The notes: generated by a model not told the origin, from the letters alone. Positions 8,427-17,771 are shown, numbered from the stretch's first letter. The stretch is 64,000 nucleotides of DNA from Bog-473 sp963738135 (GCA_963738135.1 CAVTVK010000005.1:372001-436000), one strand, 5' to 3'. Program-made: numbers and translations.

Positions 8427-9632
8427 ATGGATCTGCGCGACCGCCCCGAGGACCTGGCATTCCGCCAGGAGATCCGGAGCTTCCTGCAGGAGCATCTGGT
8501 CGGGGAGTTCGCCGAGCTGGGGGGCGCGGCGGCTCGGGTGACGAGACCTTCGGCTTCGAGGTGCGCCGGCGCTGGGAGAAGGTGCTGGCCGGGGGCGGCT
8601 GGACCTGCCTGGCCTGGCCGGTCGAGCACGGCGGTCGGGCTGCAACCATGACCGAGCAGGTCATCTTCAACGAGGAATATGCCGCGTGCGGCGGCGCCCG
8701 GCCGGGTCAATGTCATGGGCGAGGGCCTGCTCGGCCCGACCCTCATCCACTACGGCACGCCCGAGCAACAGGCCCGCTTCCTGCCGCCCATCCGCGAAGG
8801 CGCCGAGCTGTGGTGCCAGGGCTACTCCGAGCCCGACGCCGGCAGCGACCTGGCCAACGTCAAGACCAGGGCCGAGCGCGACGGCGACCAGTGGGTGCTC
8901 ACGGGGCAGAAGGTCTGGACCTCGCTGGCCCACCTGGCGGACTGGTGCTTCGTGGTGTGCCGGACCGACCCCGAGTCGACCCGCCACAAGGGCCTGTCCT
9001 ATCTGTTGGTGCCCATGGCCCAGGCGGGGGTCGAGGTGCGGCCCATCACCCAGCTCACCCGCACCAGCGAATTCAACGAGGTCTTCTTCGACGGCGCCCG
9101 CACCCACGTCGACAACGTCGTGGGCGGCGTCGGCGAGGGCTGGCGGGTCGCTCTGGCCACCTTGGCGTTCGAGCGCGGCGTGGCGCTGTTGGGCTTCCAG
9201 CTCGGGTTCCGGCGTGAGCTCGACCGGCTGGTGGCGCTGGCCGAGGAGAACGGTGCGGCCCGCCGCCCGGTCGTACGCCAGCGGCTGGCCCAGGCCCACA
9301 TCGAGCTGACCATCATGCGCTACAACACGCTGCGCAGCCTCGCCGGCGTCGACGGTCCCGTGGCGCCACCCGAGGCCTCCATCGCCAAGCTCTTCTGGGG
9401 GAGCTGGCACCGCCGGCTCGGGGAGCTGGCCCTGGACATCCTGGGCCCGGCGGGCACCGTCCTTGACGGCGAGGCGCTCCCGGAGAACGGCGGCTACGCG
9501 CTCGGCGAGATCCAGCGGTCCTTTCTCTTCGCCCGCTCCGAGACCATTTACGGTGGCTCGAACCAGATTCAGCGCAACATCATCGGTGAGCGGGTGCTCG
9601 GCCTGCCGCCCGAACCGAAAGGGGTGGCGTGA
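8427..9632 (+). CDS. FadE30-like acyl-CoA dehydrogenase (two compensating frameshifts)
   Basis: An acyl-CoA dehydrogenase resembling mycobacterial FadE30, which acts on CoA thioesters of the steroid C/D-ring product HIP. Family features are LWCQGYSEPDAGSDLA, GQKVWTSLAHLADW and the C-terminal TIYGGSNQIQRNIIGERV. It is 401 residues when repaired. One G is missing from the run at 8519-8524 and one base is extra near 8682-8690, so about 55 codons are read out of frame between them; the alternate frame restores the expected WPVEHGGR region. It overlaps ipdF by 4 nt. The order with ipdF- and fadD3-like genes supports a steroid-ring role. Confidence 0.82.
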
Positions 9633-10447
9633 GCACCAGTCTCGATGCGTCCTTCGATCCGCCGCCACCACCGCCTCCCCCGGGCGGCCACGGGTTGCTG
9701 GAGGGCAAGGTCGTCATCGTCACGGCGGCGGCCGGAACCGGGATCGGGTCGGCGACCGCCCGGCGCTGCCTGGAAGAGGGGGCGTCGGTGGTGGTCTCCG
9801 ATGCGCACGCCAAGCGCCTGGCCGAGACGGCCGAACAGTTGGCGGAGGGAACTGGGGCAGGAGCGGACCGCGTGCACGCGCTGGCATGCGACGTGCGGGA
9901 CGAGGCGCAGGTGGGCGCTCTCTACGACGGCGCGCTGGCGCGTTTCGGCCGCATCGACGTGGCGGTGCACAACGCCGGCCTCGGTGGCACCGTACCGCTG
10001 GTCGAGATGACCGACGAGCAGTGGTCCACCGTGCTCGACATCACGCTCACCGGCACGTTCCGGTGCACCCGCGCTGCATTGACCCGGATGCTGCCGCACA
10101 AGGCGGGCGTCATCGTCAACAACGCGTCCGTGCTCGGCTGGCGGGCCCAAGCGGGCCAGGCGCACTACGCCGCGGCCAAAGCCGGCGTGATGGCCCTCAC
10201 GCGCTGCGCCGCGGCCGAAGCAGCGCCGGCCGGGGTCCGGGTCAACGCGGTCTCGCCCAGCCTGGCCGAGCACCCGTTCCTGAACCGCGCCATCCCCGAC
10301 GAAGACCTCGCCGTGCTGCGGCGGCGCGAGCTGTTCGGCCGCGGCGCCGAGACCTGGGAGGTGGCCAACGTCATCGTCTTCCTGGCCAGCGACTACTCGT
10401 CCTACTTGTCCGGAGAGGTCATCTCCGTGAGCAGCCAGCACCCGTGA
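9629..10447 (+). CDS. ipdF: IpdF-like short-chain dehydrogenase/reductase
   Basis: An NAD(P)-dependent SDR closely resembling mycobacterial IpdF, the dehydrogenase acting on 5-hydroxy-HIP-CoA in cholesterol ring degradation. It shows KVVIVTAAAGTGIGSATARR (cofactor site, residues 26-45), HNAGLGG, and the catalytic NNASVLGWRAQAGQAHYAAAK serine/tyrosine/lysine region; the C-terminus SSYLSGEVISVSSQHP is IpdF-like. GTG start overlaps the upstream stop (GTGA). An odd run of eight prolines (residues 11-18) precedes the Rossmann fold. The symbol is given by resemblance; substrate is inferred. Confidence 0.85.
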   Translation: MSTSLDASFDPPPPPPPPGGHGLLEGKVVIVTAAAGTGIGSATARRCLEEGASVVVSDAHAKRLAETAEQLAEGTGAGADRVHALACDVRDEAQVGALYDGALARFGRIDVAVHNAGLGGTVPLVEMTDEQWSTVLDITLTGTFRCTRAALTRMLPHKAGVIVNNASVLGWRAQAGQAHYAAAKAGVMALTRCAAAEAAPAGVRVNAVSPSLAEHPFLNRAIPDEDLAVLRRRELFGRGAETWEVANVIVFLASDYSSYLSGEVISVSSQHP

Positions 10448-12141
10448 GCGGCGGGATCGGCGGCGCGCCGGCCGATCAGGAGGACCCGCGGGCCGACCTC
10501 ATCTGGGGCACGGTGCCCCGCCTGGTCGACGACGCCGCGCTGCGCCACGGTGCGACCGAGGCGCTGGTGGACGGGAACCTTCGTCTCACCTACGCGCAGC
10601 TGGCCCAGGAGGTGGACCGCTTCGCCCGCGGTTTCATCGCTGCCGGGCTCGGGCCCGGGGACAGGGCCGCCCTGTGGGCACCCAATTGCGCCGAGTGGAT
10701 GCTGGCGGCGCTGGGACTGCTGCGCGCCGGCGCGGTGGTCGTGCCGCTCAACACGCGGTTCAAGGGCGGTGAAGCGGCGTACATCATCCGCAACTCCGGC
10801 GCCTCGACGCTGGTGACGGTGCGGGGCTTCCTGGGCTTCGACTACCCGGCCATGCTGGCCGGTCAGGACACCGGCGATCTGGCCCGCATCGTTCTTCTGC
10901 GCGACGAAGGCGGGAAGGAAGGCGTGGTCGCCGCCGCGCCCGCCGCGCCCGCCGTCACGGTCACCGGCCTGGAGGCCTTCCTGCAGGCCGGGGAGGACGT
11001 CGATCCGACCGTGTCGGCGGCGCGGGCGGCCGCCGTGGAGCCCGACGACGTCTCCGATCTCATCTTCACCTCGGGCACGACCGGCCAGCCAAAGGGTGCG
11101 GCGGCGACGCACGCGCAATCGCTGCGCACGTTCGGGACGTGGTCGTCCATCGTCGGGCTCGCCGCCGGTGACCGCTACCTCGTCGTCAACCCCTTCTTCC
11201 ACACCTTCGGGTACAAGGCCGGCATTCTCGCTTGTCTGATGGCCGGCGCCACCGTGGTGCCCGAACCGGTCTTCGACCCGTCCGCCGTCTTGGCGCGCAT
11301 CGGGACTGAGCGCATCAGCGTGCTACCGGGACCGCCGACGCTCTACCAGACGTTGCTGTCGGACCCCCGGCGCGCCGACCACGACCTGTCGTCGCTCCGG
11401 CTCGGTGTCACCGGCGCCGCGGTGGTGCCGGTCGAGCTGGTCCAGTCCATGCGGGACGAGCTCGGTTTCGACACGGTGCTGACCGCCTACGGCCTCACCG
11501 AATCGTGCGGGACGGTGACCATGTGCCGGCGGAGCGATCCGGCCGACGTGGTGGCCCGCACCTCGGGCCGGGCCATTCCCGGGCTGGAGGTCAGGGCGGT
11601 GGCGGGTGGGAGCGAGGCCGGGCCGGGTGAGCCGGGCGAGATCGTCGTGCGGGGCTATACCGTCATGCCGGGCTATTGGGGCAACGAGGCGGCGACGGCG
11701 GAGGCGATCGACGACGAGGGCTGGTTGCACACCGGGGACATCGGCGTCCTCGACCCCGCGGGCAACGTCACCATCACCGACCGGGTCAAGGACATGTTCG
11801 TCGTGGGTGGCTTCAACGCCTACCCGGCCGAGATCGAAGCGATTCTGCGGGGTCACGAGGCGGTGGCGCAGGTGGCCGTCATCGGAGTGCCGGACGAGCG
11901 GATGGGGGAGGTGGGCTGTGCCTACGTCGTACCCACGGGGGACGAGGCGGGGGAGGACCCCGTTACGCTCGGACGATCGATCCTCCGTTGGTCGAGGGGA
12001 GCGATGGCCAACTACAAAGCCCCGCGCAGCATCGTCCTGTTCGACGCGCTGCCGGTCAACGCCAGCGGGAAGGTTCTCAAGCGGGAGCTGCGCCAGCGGC
12101 ATGCTGACGGCGCAGACCCCGTGATCACCAACGAGTCGTAG
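10444..12141 (+). CDS. FadD3-like acyl-CoA synthetase (steroid HIP-CoA ligase type)
   Basis: An adenylate-forming CoA ligase of 565 residues. The AMP-binding motif FTSGTTGQPKGAA, the NPFFHTFGYKAGILACL segment, TAYGLTES, GWLHTGDIG and the C-terminal catalytic lysine in NASGKVLKRELR are all present, and the middle segment strongly resembles FadD3, the HIP-CoA synthetase. GTG start overlaps ipdF by 4 nt. With its two upstream genes it reproduces the FadE30-IpdF-FadD3 set of the KstR2-regulated steroid pathway. An activity on another cyclic carboxylate cannot be excluded. Confidence 0.85.
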   Translation: MSGGIGGAPADQEDPRADLIWGTVPRLVDDAALRHGATEALVDGNLRLTYAQLAQEVDRFARGFIAAGLGPGDRAALWAPNCAEWMLAALGLLRAGAVVVPLNTRFKGGEAAYIIRNSGASTLVTVRGFLGFDYPAMLAGQDTGDLARIVLLRDEGGKEGVVAAAPAAPAVTVTGLEAFLQAGEDVDPTVSAARAAAVEPDDVSDLIFTSGTTGQPKGAAATHAQSLRTFGTWSSIVGLAAGDRYLVVNPFFHTFGYKAGILACLMAGATVVPEPVFDPSAVLARIGTERISVLPGPPTLYQTLLSDPRRADHDLSSLRLGVTGAAVVPVELVQSMRDELGFDTVLTAYGLTESCGTVTMCRRSDPADVVARTSGRAIPGLEVRAVAGGSEAGPGEPGEIVVRGYTVMPGYWGNEAATAEAIDDEGWLHTGDIGVLDPAGNVTITDRVKDMFVVGGFNAYPAEIEAILRGHEAVAQVAVIGVPDERMGEVGCAYVVPTGDEAGEDPVTLGRSILRWSRGAMANYKAPRSIVLFDALPVNASGKVLKRELRQRHADGADPVITNES

Positions 12142-12160
12142 GAAACGAGAGGAGCACACC

Positions 12161-13270
12161 ATGCGAGGCATCGTCTACACCGGAGAGGGCGTCGAAGTCA
12201 CCGACGCGCTCGAGGTGCGCGGTCCGGGCCCCAACGAAGTGCAGGTGCGGATGCAGGCGGCGGGGGTGTGCCATTCCGACCTCTCGGTGATCGACGGGAC
12301 CATCCCCTTCCCGGCGCCGGCCGTGCTCGGCCACGAGGGCGCCGGCATCGTCGAAGCCGTCGGTGATGCCGTGCGGTCGGTCAAGCCGGGTGATCACGTG
12401 GTCATCGCGACCCTGGCGAGCTGCGGGGCCTGCCGGGCCTGCGGGACGGGTCACCCCACGTGGTGCAAGAGCTCGCTCGGCAACATCTCGACGCCCTTCA
12501 CGTTCAAGGGCGAGCCGGCGTCGAACTTCGCCGCGGCGTCGGTCTTCTCCGAGGTGACGATCGTCAGCGAGGTGCAGGCCGTGCGTATCCCGAAGGACGT
12601 GCCGCTCACGTCGGCCTGCCTCATCGGCTGTGGCGTCCTGACCGGTGTCGGCGCGGTCTTGAACCGGGCCAAGGTGAAGCCCGGTGACACGGCAGCGGTC
12701 TTCGGTGTGGGCGGCGTCGGCCTGAACGTGATCCAAGGGCTGCGCATCGCCGGCGCCACGAGGATCGTGGCGGTCGACACGGTGGCGGGCAAGGAGAAGC
12801 TGGGCCGGCAGTTCGGCGCCACCCACTTCGTCGACGCCAGCGCGGGTGACGCCGCCGCGGCCGTACGGGAGCTGGTTCCCGCCGATCGGGAGTCGGCCGC
12901 CGGAGCGCTCTTCCCGCTGGGTGGCGTCACGTGGGCCTTCGATTGCGTCGGCCACCCCGCCGTGCTCCGCAGCGCCCTGGACTGCCTCGATTGGGCGGGC
13001 AACGCGGTCGCCATCGGCATCCCACCCCGGGGCACGGAGGTGTCGGTGGACGTCAACGCGCTGGCCTACGTCGATCGCGGGTTGTTGGGCTGCCGCTACG
13101 GCTCGGCCCGGCCCCACCACGACATCCCCCTCATGGTCGACTTCTACAAATCGGGGATGTTGATGCTCGACGAGCTCGTCTCCCTGACTCGTCCACTCGA
13201 CCGCTTCGGCGAGGTCGTCGACGAGATGCAGGCCGGCCGTGTGGCGCGTGGCGTGCTCACCTTCGACTAG
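12161..13270 (+). CDS. Zinc-dependent alcohol dehydrogenase (MDR family)
   Basis: A 369-residue medium-chain dehydrogenase. Catalytic zinc ligands are in GVCHSDLS, the GHEGAG motif and IGCGVLTG; the structural-zinc cysteines are in CGACRACGTGHPTWC; the NAD site is VFGVGGVGLNVIQG. ATG start with gagagg about 8 nt upstream, 19 nt after the FadD3-like gene, so it is probably in the same operon. It resembles actinobacterial class III-type dehydrogenases that oxidise alcohols in lipid or steroid catabolism; the substrate is unknown. Confidence 0.88.
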   Translation: MRGIVYTGEGVEVTDALEVRGPGPNEVQVRMQAAGVCHSDLSVIDGTIPFPAPAVLGHEGAGIVEAVGDAVRSVKPGDHVVIATLASCGACRACGTGHPTWCKSSLGNISTPFTFKGEPASNFAAASVFSEVTIVSEVQAVRIPKDVPLTSACLIGCGVLTGVGAVLNRAKVKPGDTAAVFGVGGVGLNVIQGLRIAGATRIVAVDTVAGKEKLGRQFGATHFVDASAGDAAAAVRELVPADRESAAGALFPLGGVTWAFDCVGHPAVLRSALDCLDWAGNAVAIGIPPRGTEVSVDVNALAYVDRGLLGCRYGSARPHHDIPLMVDFYKSGMLMLDELVSLTRPLDRFGEVVDEMQAGRVARGVLTFD

Positions 13271-13311
13271 AAACTGGACATGCGAACGGTGCGGGTGGCG
13301 GGAGCGCAGTC

Positions 13312-14055
13312 GTGAAGGGCGTCATCCTGGCGGGAGGGACGGGGTCGCGGCTCTACCCCCTGACACGGATCACGAACAAGCATCTCCTGCCGATCTACGA
13401 CCGCCCGATGATCGCGTGGTCGATCGAGGCCGTGGTGTCCAGCGGCATCGACGAGATCATGCTCGTCACCGGGGGGACACACGCCGGCGAGTTCCTCCGC
13501 CTGCTCGGCAACGGACGTGAGTACGGCATCAACCAACTGTCGTACGCCTATCAGGAGAATGCCGGCGGCATCGCCGAGGCGTTGGGGCTCGCGGCCCATT
13601 TCGCCGAGGACGGGCCGGTGCTCGTCATGCTGGCGGACAACATCGTGGAGCAGTCCATCCGGCCCATGGTCGACGCCTTCTGCGCCGATCCCGTGGGCGC
13701 GCGCATCCTGCTCTCCAAAGTGACCGAGCCGGAGCACCTGCGTCACCTCGGCGTGCCCGTCTTCGGCGCCGATGGCCGCGTGGCGCACATCGACGAGAAG
13801 CCCGAACAGCCCGCCTCGGACTACTGCGTGACAGGGATCTACTGTTACGAGGCCGGTGTGTTCGACATCATCGGCGATCTTGTCCCCTCGGGCCGCGGCG
13901 AGCTCGAGATCACCGACGTCAACAACCACTACGTCGGCAAGGGCCAGATGGCCCACGACGTGCAGGAAGGCTTCTGGGGCGACGCCGGGGAATCGATTCA
14001 GGCGTACTACGCCGTGAACGACTTCGTGCGGCAGAACGGTGCCAACGCGGTCTGA
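13312..14055 (+). CDS. rmlA: Sugar nucleotidyltransferase, short glucose-1-phosphate thymidylyltransferase type
   Basis: Makes NDP-sugar from sugar-1-phosphate, probably dTDP-glucose for deoxysugar (rhamnose) synthesis. The N-terminus VKGVILAGGTGSRLYPLT carries the nucleotide-binding signature, followed by NKHLLPIYDRPM, VMLADNI and ELEITDVNNHYV. At 247 residues it is shorter than E. coli RmlA (about 290) and ends soon after WGDAGESIQAY, like the short homologues seen in actinobacteria and archaea. GTG start 41 nt after the dehydrogenase. No other rml gene is in the window, so the exact nucleotide and sugar are uncertain. Confidence 0.85.
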   Translation: MKGVILAGGTGSRLYPLTRITNKHLLPIYDRPMIAWSIEAVVSSGIDEIMLVTGGTHAGEFLRLLGNGREYGINQLSYAYQENAGGIAEALGLAAHFAEDGPVLVMLADNIVEQSIRPMVDAFCADPVGARILLSKVTEPEHLRHLGVPVFGADGRVAHIDEKPEQPASDYCVTGIYCYEAGVFDIIGDLVPSGRGELEITDVNNHYVGKGQMAHDVQEGFWGDAGESIQAYYAVNDFVRQNGANAV

Positions 14056-14063
14056 CGCGACGG

Positions 14064-14093
14064 ACCGGCGCTGAGGATCGCGCTCTCGCCGGT
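14064..14093. terminator. Possible bidirectional terminator between rmlA and dxs
   Basis: A 7-bp perfect stem (accggcg at 14064-14070, cgccggt at 14087-14093) with a 16-nt loop lies between two convergent genes. There is no T-tract, so the call rests on position and symmetry only. Confidence 0.35.
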
Positions 14094-14097
14094 GCGC

Positions 14098-16101
14098 TCA
14101 GTCGGAGCGGGGCTCGACGGGGACGCTCAGCCTGACCTGGCGGATGCTCTCTGCGATGCCCGCTCCGTCGAGACCCAGGCTGGCGAGGATGTCGTCGGCC
14201 TTGCCATGGGCGAGGAACTGGCGCGGCACACCCAACACACGTGTCGCCGGCGCGGGGACACCGGCCGACTCCGTCTGCGCCGCCATGGCGTCGAGCAGGA
14301 ACGCACCGGCACCCCCGTGGCGGACGCCATCCTCGGCCGTCACGACCAGGCGATGGTGGGCCGCGTCGTCGAGCATGGCGATGTCGGGTGGGGAGACGAC
14401 ACGCACGTCCCACACGGTGGCGTCGACTCCTTCGGCCGCCAGCATGTCGGCGGCGCTCAGGCAGGCCTCCACCGTCTTGCCTATCCCGAGCAGGCAGACC
14501 GACCCGTCGCCGGCGCGCAATTGGCGCGCCTCGAGGCCGCTCCCGACGTCGGCGGGGTCCACGTGCCGCGGTGCCGTCTTGGGGACGCGGATGGTGGAGG
14601 GCCCCGGCAGCTCGAGCGCGGTCCGCAGCATCGGCCCGACCTCCTCGGCCGAAGACGGCGCGAAGACCGTCATACCGGGGATGGAGAGGGCCAGGACGAG
14701 GTCGAGGATGCCATGGTGGCTCGGCCCGTCGTCACCGGTGATGCCGGCCCGGTCGAGCACGAACACCACGGGGCAGTCGTGCAGGCCGACGTCGAGGTTG
14801 GCCTGATCGAACGAACGCGACCAGAAGGTCGAGTACACCGCCACGACGGGACGCAACCCGGCCATGGCCATGCCGGCGGCCGACGTTGCCCCGTGCTGCT
14901 CTGCGATCCCGACGTCGAAGAAGCGGTCGGGGAAGCGGGCCTGGAAGGCCAGGAGTCCCGTCGGACCGGGCATGGCCGCAGTGAGCGCGACGATGCGCGG
15001 GTCCTCTGCCGCGGCGTCGATCAGTGCCCGCGTGAAGGCATCGGTGTAGGTGCTGGCGCGCTGCGGAGACCCGTTGGGCGAGCTCTCGGGAGTCGAGCCG
15101 GGAGAGGCGACGCCGCCGCCGTCCGAGCTGGCGTACCCGCCGACCGCCCGGCCGGCTGAATTGCCCACGGTGTTCTCGAGCGTGACGGGCTTGGTCGCTT
15201 TGACGTCGTGCAGGCGCTGTATGTCGTCCTCTTCGGCGGGCGCGTAGCCCCGGCCCTTCTGCGTGAGCACGTGGACGACAATCGGCCCGTCCCACTCGGC
15301 GGCGTGTGTGAAGGCCTGCTCCATGTGCTCGATGTCGTGCCCGTCGATCGGCCCTGCGTAGCGCACGCCGAGTGCTTCGAAGAAGGTGTGCGGCGCCACC
15401 ATGTCGCGCAGTGCGCTGGTGACCGAATGCACGCCCGAGTAAGCCAGTTCGCCCAGCGCGGGCAATTCGCGCAGGCGCAGGCGCAGGCGCTCCCTGGCTG
15501 CGGTGTAGGTGGGATTGAGGCGCAGCGTCGTGAGGCTCTGGGACAGCTGCGAGACGGTCGGAGCGTAGGAGCGGCCGTTGTCGTTGAGGACGATGACCAC
15601 CCGCCGGCGCGAATGGCCCAAGTTGTTGAGGGCTTCGTAGGCCATGCCCCCGGTGAGGGCGCCGTCGCCGACGACCGCGACCACCTTGCGCTCCTCTTCG
15701 ATGCCGCGCAGCTCGAACCCGCTGGCGATGCCATGGGCATAGGAGAGCGCCGTGGACGCGTGGCTGTTCTCGATCCAGTCGTGCTCGGACTCGGACCGGT
15801 TGGGGTAGCCCGACATCCCGCCCGCCTGCTTCAACGTCTTGAAGCCGTAGCGGCGTCCGGTGATCAGCTTGTGCACGTACGCCTGGTGGCCGGTGTCCCA
15901 GAGGATGACGTCGCGCGGGGAGTCGAAGACCCGGTGGAGCGCCAGCGTCAGCTCGACCGCACCCAGGTTGGAGCCGAGGTGGCCCCCGGTCGTCGTCACG
16001 GTGTCGACCACGAACGTTCTGATCTCCTCGCACAGCTCTGCGAGTTGCTCTTCGTTCAGGCCCTTGAGATCAGCCGGTGTCTCGATGCTTGGAAGGATCA
16101 T
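14098..16101 (-). CDS. dxs: 1-deoxy-D-xylulose-5-phosphate synthase
   Basis: First enzyme of the MEP isoprenoid pathway; condenses pyruvate and glyceraldehyde-3-phosphate using thiamine diphosphate. The 667-residue protein has GGHLGSNLGAVELTLALH, the TPP motif GDGALTGG...NDN (about residues 147-175), the transketolase central domain with FDVGIAEQHG and DRAGITGDDG, and the C-terminal domain. A TAACCT box ends 12 nt before the ATG. A short in-frame repeat gives RLRLRLREL near residue 205. Length and motifs are normal. Confidence 0.96.
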   Translation of the reverse strand: MILPSIETPADLKGLNEEQLAELCEEIRTFVVDTVTTTGGHLGSNLGAVELTLALHRVFDSPRDVILWDTGHQAYVHKLITGRRYGFKTLKQAGGMSGYPNRSESEHDWIENSHASTALSYAHGIASGFELRGIEEERKVVAVVGDGALTGGMAYEALNNLGHSRRRVVIVLNDNGRSYAPTVSQLSQSLTTLRLNPTYTAARERLRLRLRELPALGELAYSGVHSVTSALRDMVAPHTFFEALGVRYAGPIDGHDIEHMEQAFTHAAEWDGPIVVHVLTQKGRGYAPAEEDDIQRLHDVKATKPVTLENTVGNSAGRAVGGYASSDGGGVASPGSTPESSPNGSPQRASTYTDAFTRALIDAAAEDPRIVALTAAMPGPTGLLAFQARFPDRFFDVGIAEQHGATSAAGMAMAGLRPVVAVYSTFWSRSFDQANLDVGLHDCPVVFVLDRAGITGDDGPSHHGILDLVLALSIPGMTVFAPSSAEEVGPMLRTALELPGPSTIRVPKTAPRHVDPADVGSGLEARQLRAGDGSVCLLGIGKTVEACLSAADMLAAEGVDATVWDVRVVSPPDIAMLDDAAHHRLVVTAEDGVRHGGAGAFLLDAMAAQTESAGVPAPATRVLGVPRQFLAHGKADDILASLGLDGAGIAESIRQVRLSVPVEPRSD

Positions 16102-16116
16102 GGCGATGGCGTCAGG

Positions 16117-17253
16117 TTACCCGCTGGCCTGTGTTCCTTCCCTGTGTCGGGGGCTCAGCACCGTGCACACGGCGACGCCGAAGGAGGCCAGGGCCAGGAC
16201 CTGCAGGCCTCGGGCCGGCCCCAGGTTTTGCGAGATCCACCCCACAATGGGAGCGCCGGCGACCCAGCCGACGTAGCCGGCCGCTGTGAAGGCGCCCACC
16301 GCACTCACCACTTGGCTGGCCATCCGGCTGACCGTGCTCATGACGAGGGGCCAGAACAGGGAGGCGCCACCGGCCCCCAGGGCCAATCCGAGTGCGGCGA
16401 CGCCCGAGACGGAGGTGAGCGATTCGAGGAGGATGCCGGCGCCGGCGATGCAGCCACCGATGATGAGGGCACGCCGGGTGGAGAGGCGGCCCAGCAGGTG
16501 GCCGCCCGCGCCGCGGGTCGTGGCGGCCACTAGCTGGCCGACGATGTAGGCCCCGGCGCCGAGCAACACGCCCGTGGCCAGATGGTTGCGCAGGTAGAGG
16601 ACGCCCCAGGTGTCCACGCCGCCCTCGGTGATCTCGGCCAGGGCGAAGACGAGCAGCAGCATGAGCAGCCCGTCCCGGCGCAAACGGCGCAACGGGTGCC
16701 GCGAGGAACTGTGCACCCCGCCGGGGTCGGCCAGAGCCGTGCCGGGGTCGGTGACGAGGGCCCAGATGCCGACGCCCAGTGCGACGACGGCGATCCCCGG
16801 CCAGACCCAGCGCCACGAGACGCCGGCGTGGATGACCAGGGCGGCGACGGCCGCGCCGATGAGCGCGCCGGTATTGAACAGGGCGTGCAGGCGGACCAGC
16901 ACTTTGGGGCTGCCCATCAGGCGGTGGGACGCCTCGGCGTTCATGGCCGTGTCGATGGAGCCGCCCGCCACCTCAACCAGGACGAGCACCACACCGAAGG
17001 ACCACGTGTCGTGGGTGAGCGCCAGCACGCAGAGGAGCACCGACCAGGCGAACAACGCGATCCAGAGCAACCGGCGCGCGCCGACTCGGTCACAGAAGTG
17101 GGCCATGACGGCGCTCGAGGCTCCCGCGACCGCGATGGCGATCGCCAGCAGCAGGCCGAGCTGCGCGTCGTTGAGCGAGAAAGTGTGCTGGATGTTGAAC
17201 AGCATCACGGCCCAACTGCCCCAGAAGAGGCCGAACGTCGCGAACGACGCCAC
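16117..17253 (-). CDS. Major facilitator superfamily transporter
   Basis: A predicted 12-TM MFS permease of 378 residues from the GTG chosen. Hydrophobic segments begin at ASFATFGLFWGSWAVMLF and continue regularly; a loop with DRVGARRLLW after TM2 fits the MFS signature, and a polar central loop (HSSSRHPLRRLRR) separates the halves. The C-terminal half resembles the YbjJ/FucP-like group. The frame continues into the end of the thioesterase gene, but the only codon at the overlap is CTG (17313), so the start is uncertain. Located 15 nt downstream of dxs on the same strand; substrate unknown. Confidence 0.8.
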   Translation of the reverse strand: MASFATFGLFWGSWAVMLFNIQHTFSLNDAQLGLLLAIAIAVAGASSAVMAHFCDRVGARRLLWIALFAWSVLLCVLALTHDTWSFGVVLVLVEVAGGSIDTAMNAEASHRLMGSPKVLVRLHALFNTGALIGAAVAALVIHAGVSWRWVWPGIAVVALGVGIWALVTDPGTALADPGGVHSSSRHPLRRLRRDGLLMLLLVFALAEITEGGVDTWGVLYLRNHLATGVLLGAGAYIVGQLVAATTRGAGGHLLGRLSTRRALIIGGCIAGAGILLESLTSVSGVAALGLALGAGGASLFWPLVMSTVSRMASQVVSAVGAFTAAGYVGWVAGAPIVGWISQNLGPARGLQVLALASFGVAVCTVLSPRHREGTQASG

Positions 17254-17309
17254 GACCGGGCCGGCTCCCGCCAGCAGGCCCCGCCCGTCGGTGGCGAGCG
17301 GGGTCGCGC

Positions 17310-17753
17310 TCAGGGCTGGCCGGCGGCGCCCGCCTTGGCGAGAAAGGTGGACCGGTCCACGACGACTCGGGTGACCCGACCCGCCCCGACCAGCCCGCCC
17401 CCGTCGCCCTCGAGCCGGGCGGCGGACACCGTGAAGACCAGCCGTCGCCCTTCGACCTTGACCAGCGTGGCTTCGGCCAGCACGACCGAGCCCACGGCGA
17501 CGGGAGCCAGGTGATCGAACTGCACGCGGGTGGCCACACTCGACTGCGCCTCGTTGAGATGCCCATCCGTGGCCCGGCAGGTGGCTTCCTCGCACAGGGC
17601 GATGAGGCGCGGGGTGGCGAGCACCGGGACGTCGCCCGACCGAAAGTGCTCCGCGGTGTCCTCGGCGGCGACCGTCAACTCGAGTTGGGCGCTCAGCCCG
17701 GCATGCGGTCCGTGCCCCGCTGCGGTCGGCGGCTGGGTTGGATCGGCGGGCAC
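17310..17753 (-). CDS. FlK-like hotdog-fold acyl-CoA thioesterase
   Basis: A 147-residue hotdog-fold protein of the fluoroacetyl-CoA-specific thioesterase-like family. It shows VLATPRLIALCEEATCRA (active-site threonine/glutamate region), a long VATRVQFDHLAPVAVGSVV strand and the C-terminal sheet. GTG start at 17753 is preceded by TATCGT ending 7 nt before it. Proteins of this group clear short acyl-CoAs or act in catabolic operons. It is divergent from tldD and upstream of the MFS gene, possibly co-transcribed with it. Substrate unknown. Confidence 0.8.
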   Translation of the reverse strand: MPADPTQPPTAAGHGPHAGLSAQLELTVAAEDTAEHFRSGDVPVLATPRLIALCEEATCRATDGHLNEAQSSVATRVQFDHLAPVAVGSVVLAEATLVKVEGRRLVFTVSAARLEGDGGGLVGAGRVTRVVVDRSTFLAKAGAAGQP

Positions 17754-17759
17754 GACGAT

Positions 17760-17766
17760 TACGATA
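17760..17766. promoter_or_regulatory. Overlapping divergent -10 boxes for tldD and the thioesterase
   Basis: On the plus strand TACGAT (17760-17765) ends 6 nt before the tldD GTG; on the minus strand TATCGT (17766-17761) ends 7 nt before the thioesterase GTG. One 7-bp sequence thus supplies both -10 elements. TTGGAT at 17738-17743 is a plausible plus-strand -35. Confidence 0.5.
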
Positions 17767-17771
17767 CCGCC

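Noticed and set aside
15473..15495. Short aggcgc repeats inside dxs
   Set aside because: Coding, in frame, giving a brief Arg-Leu repeat in an otherwise normal enzyme; no independent function suggested.
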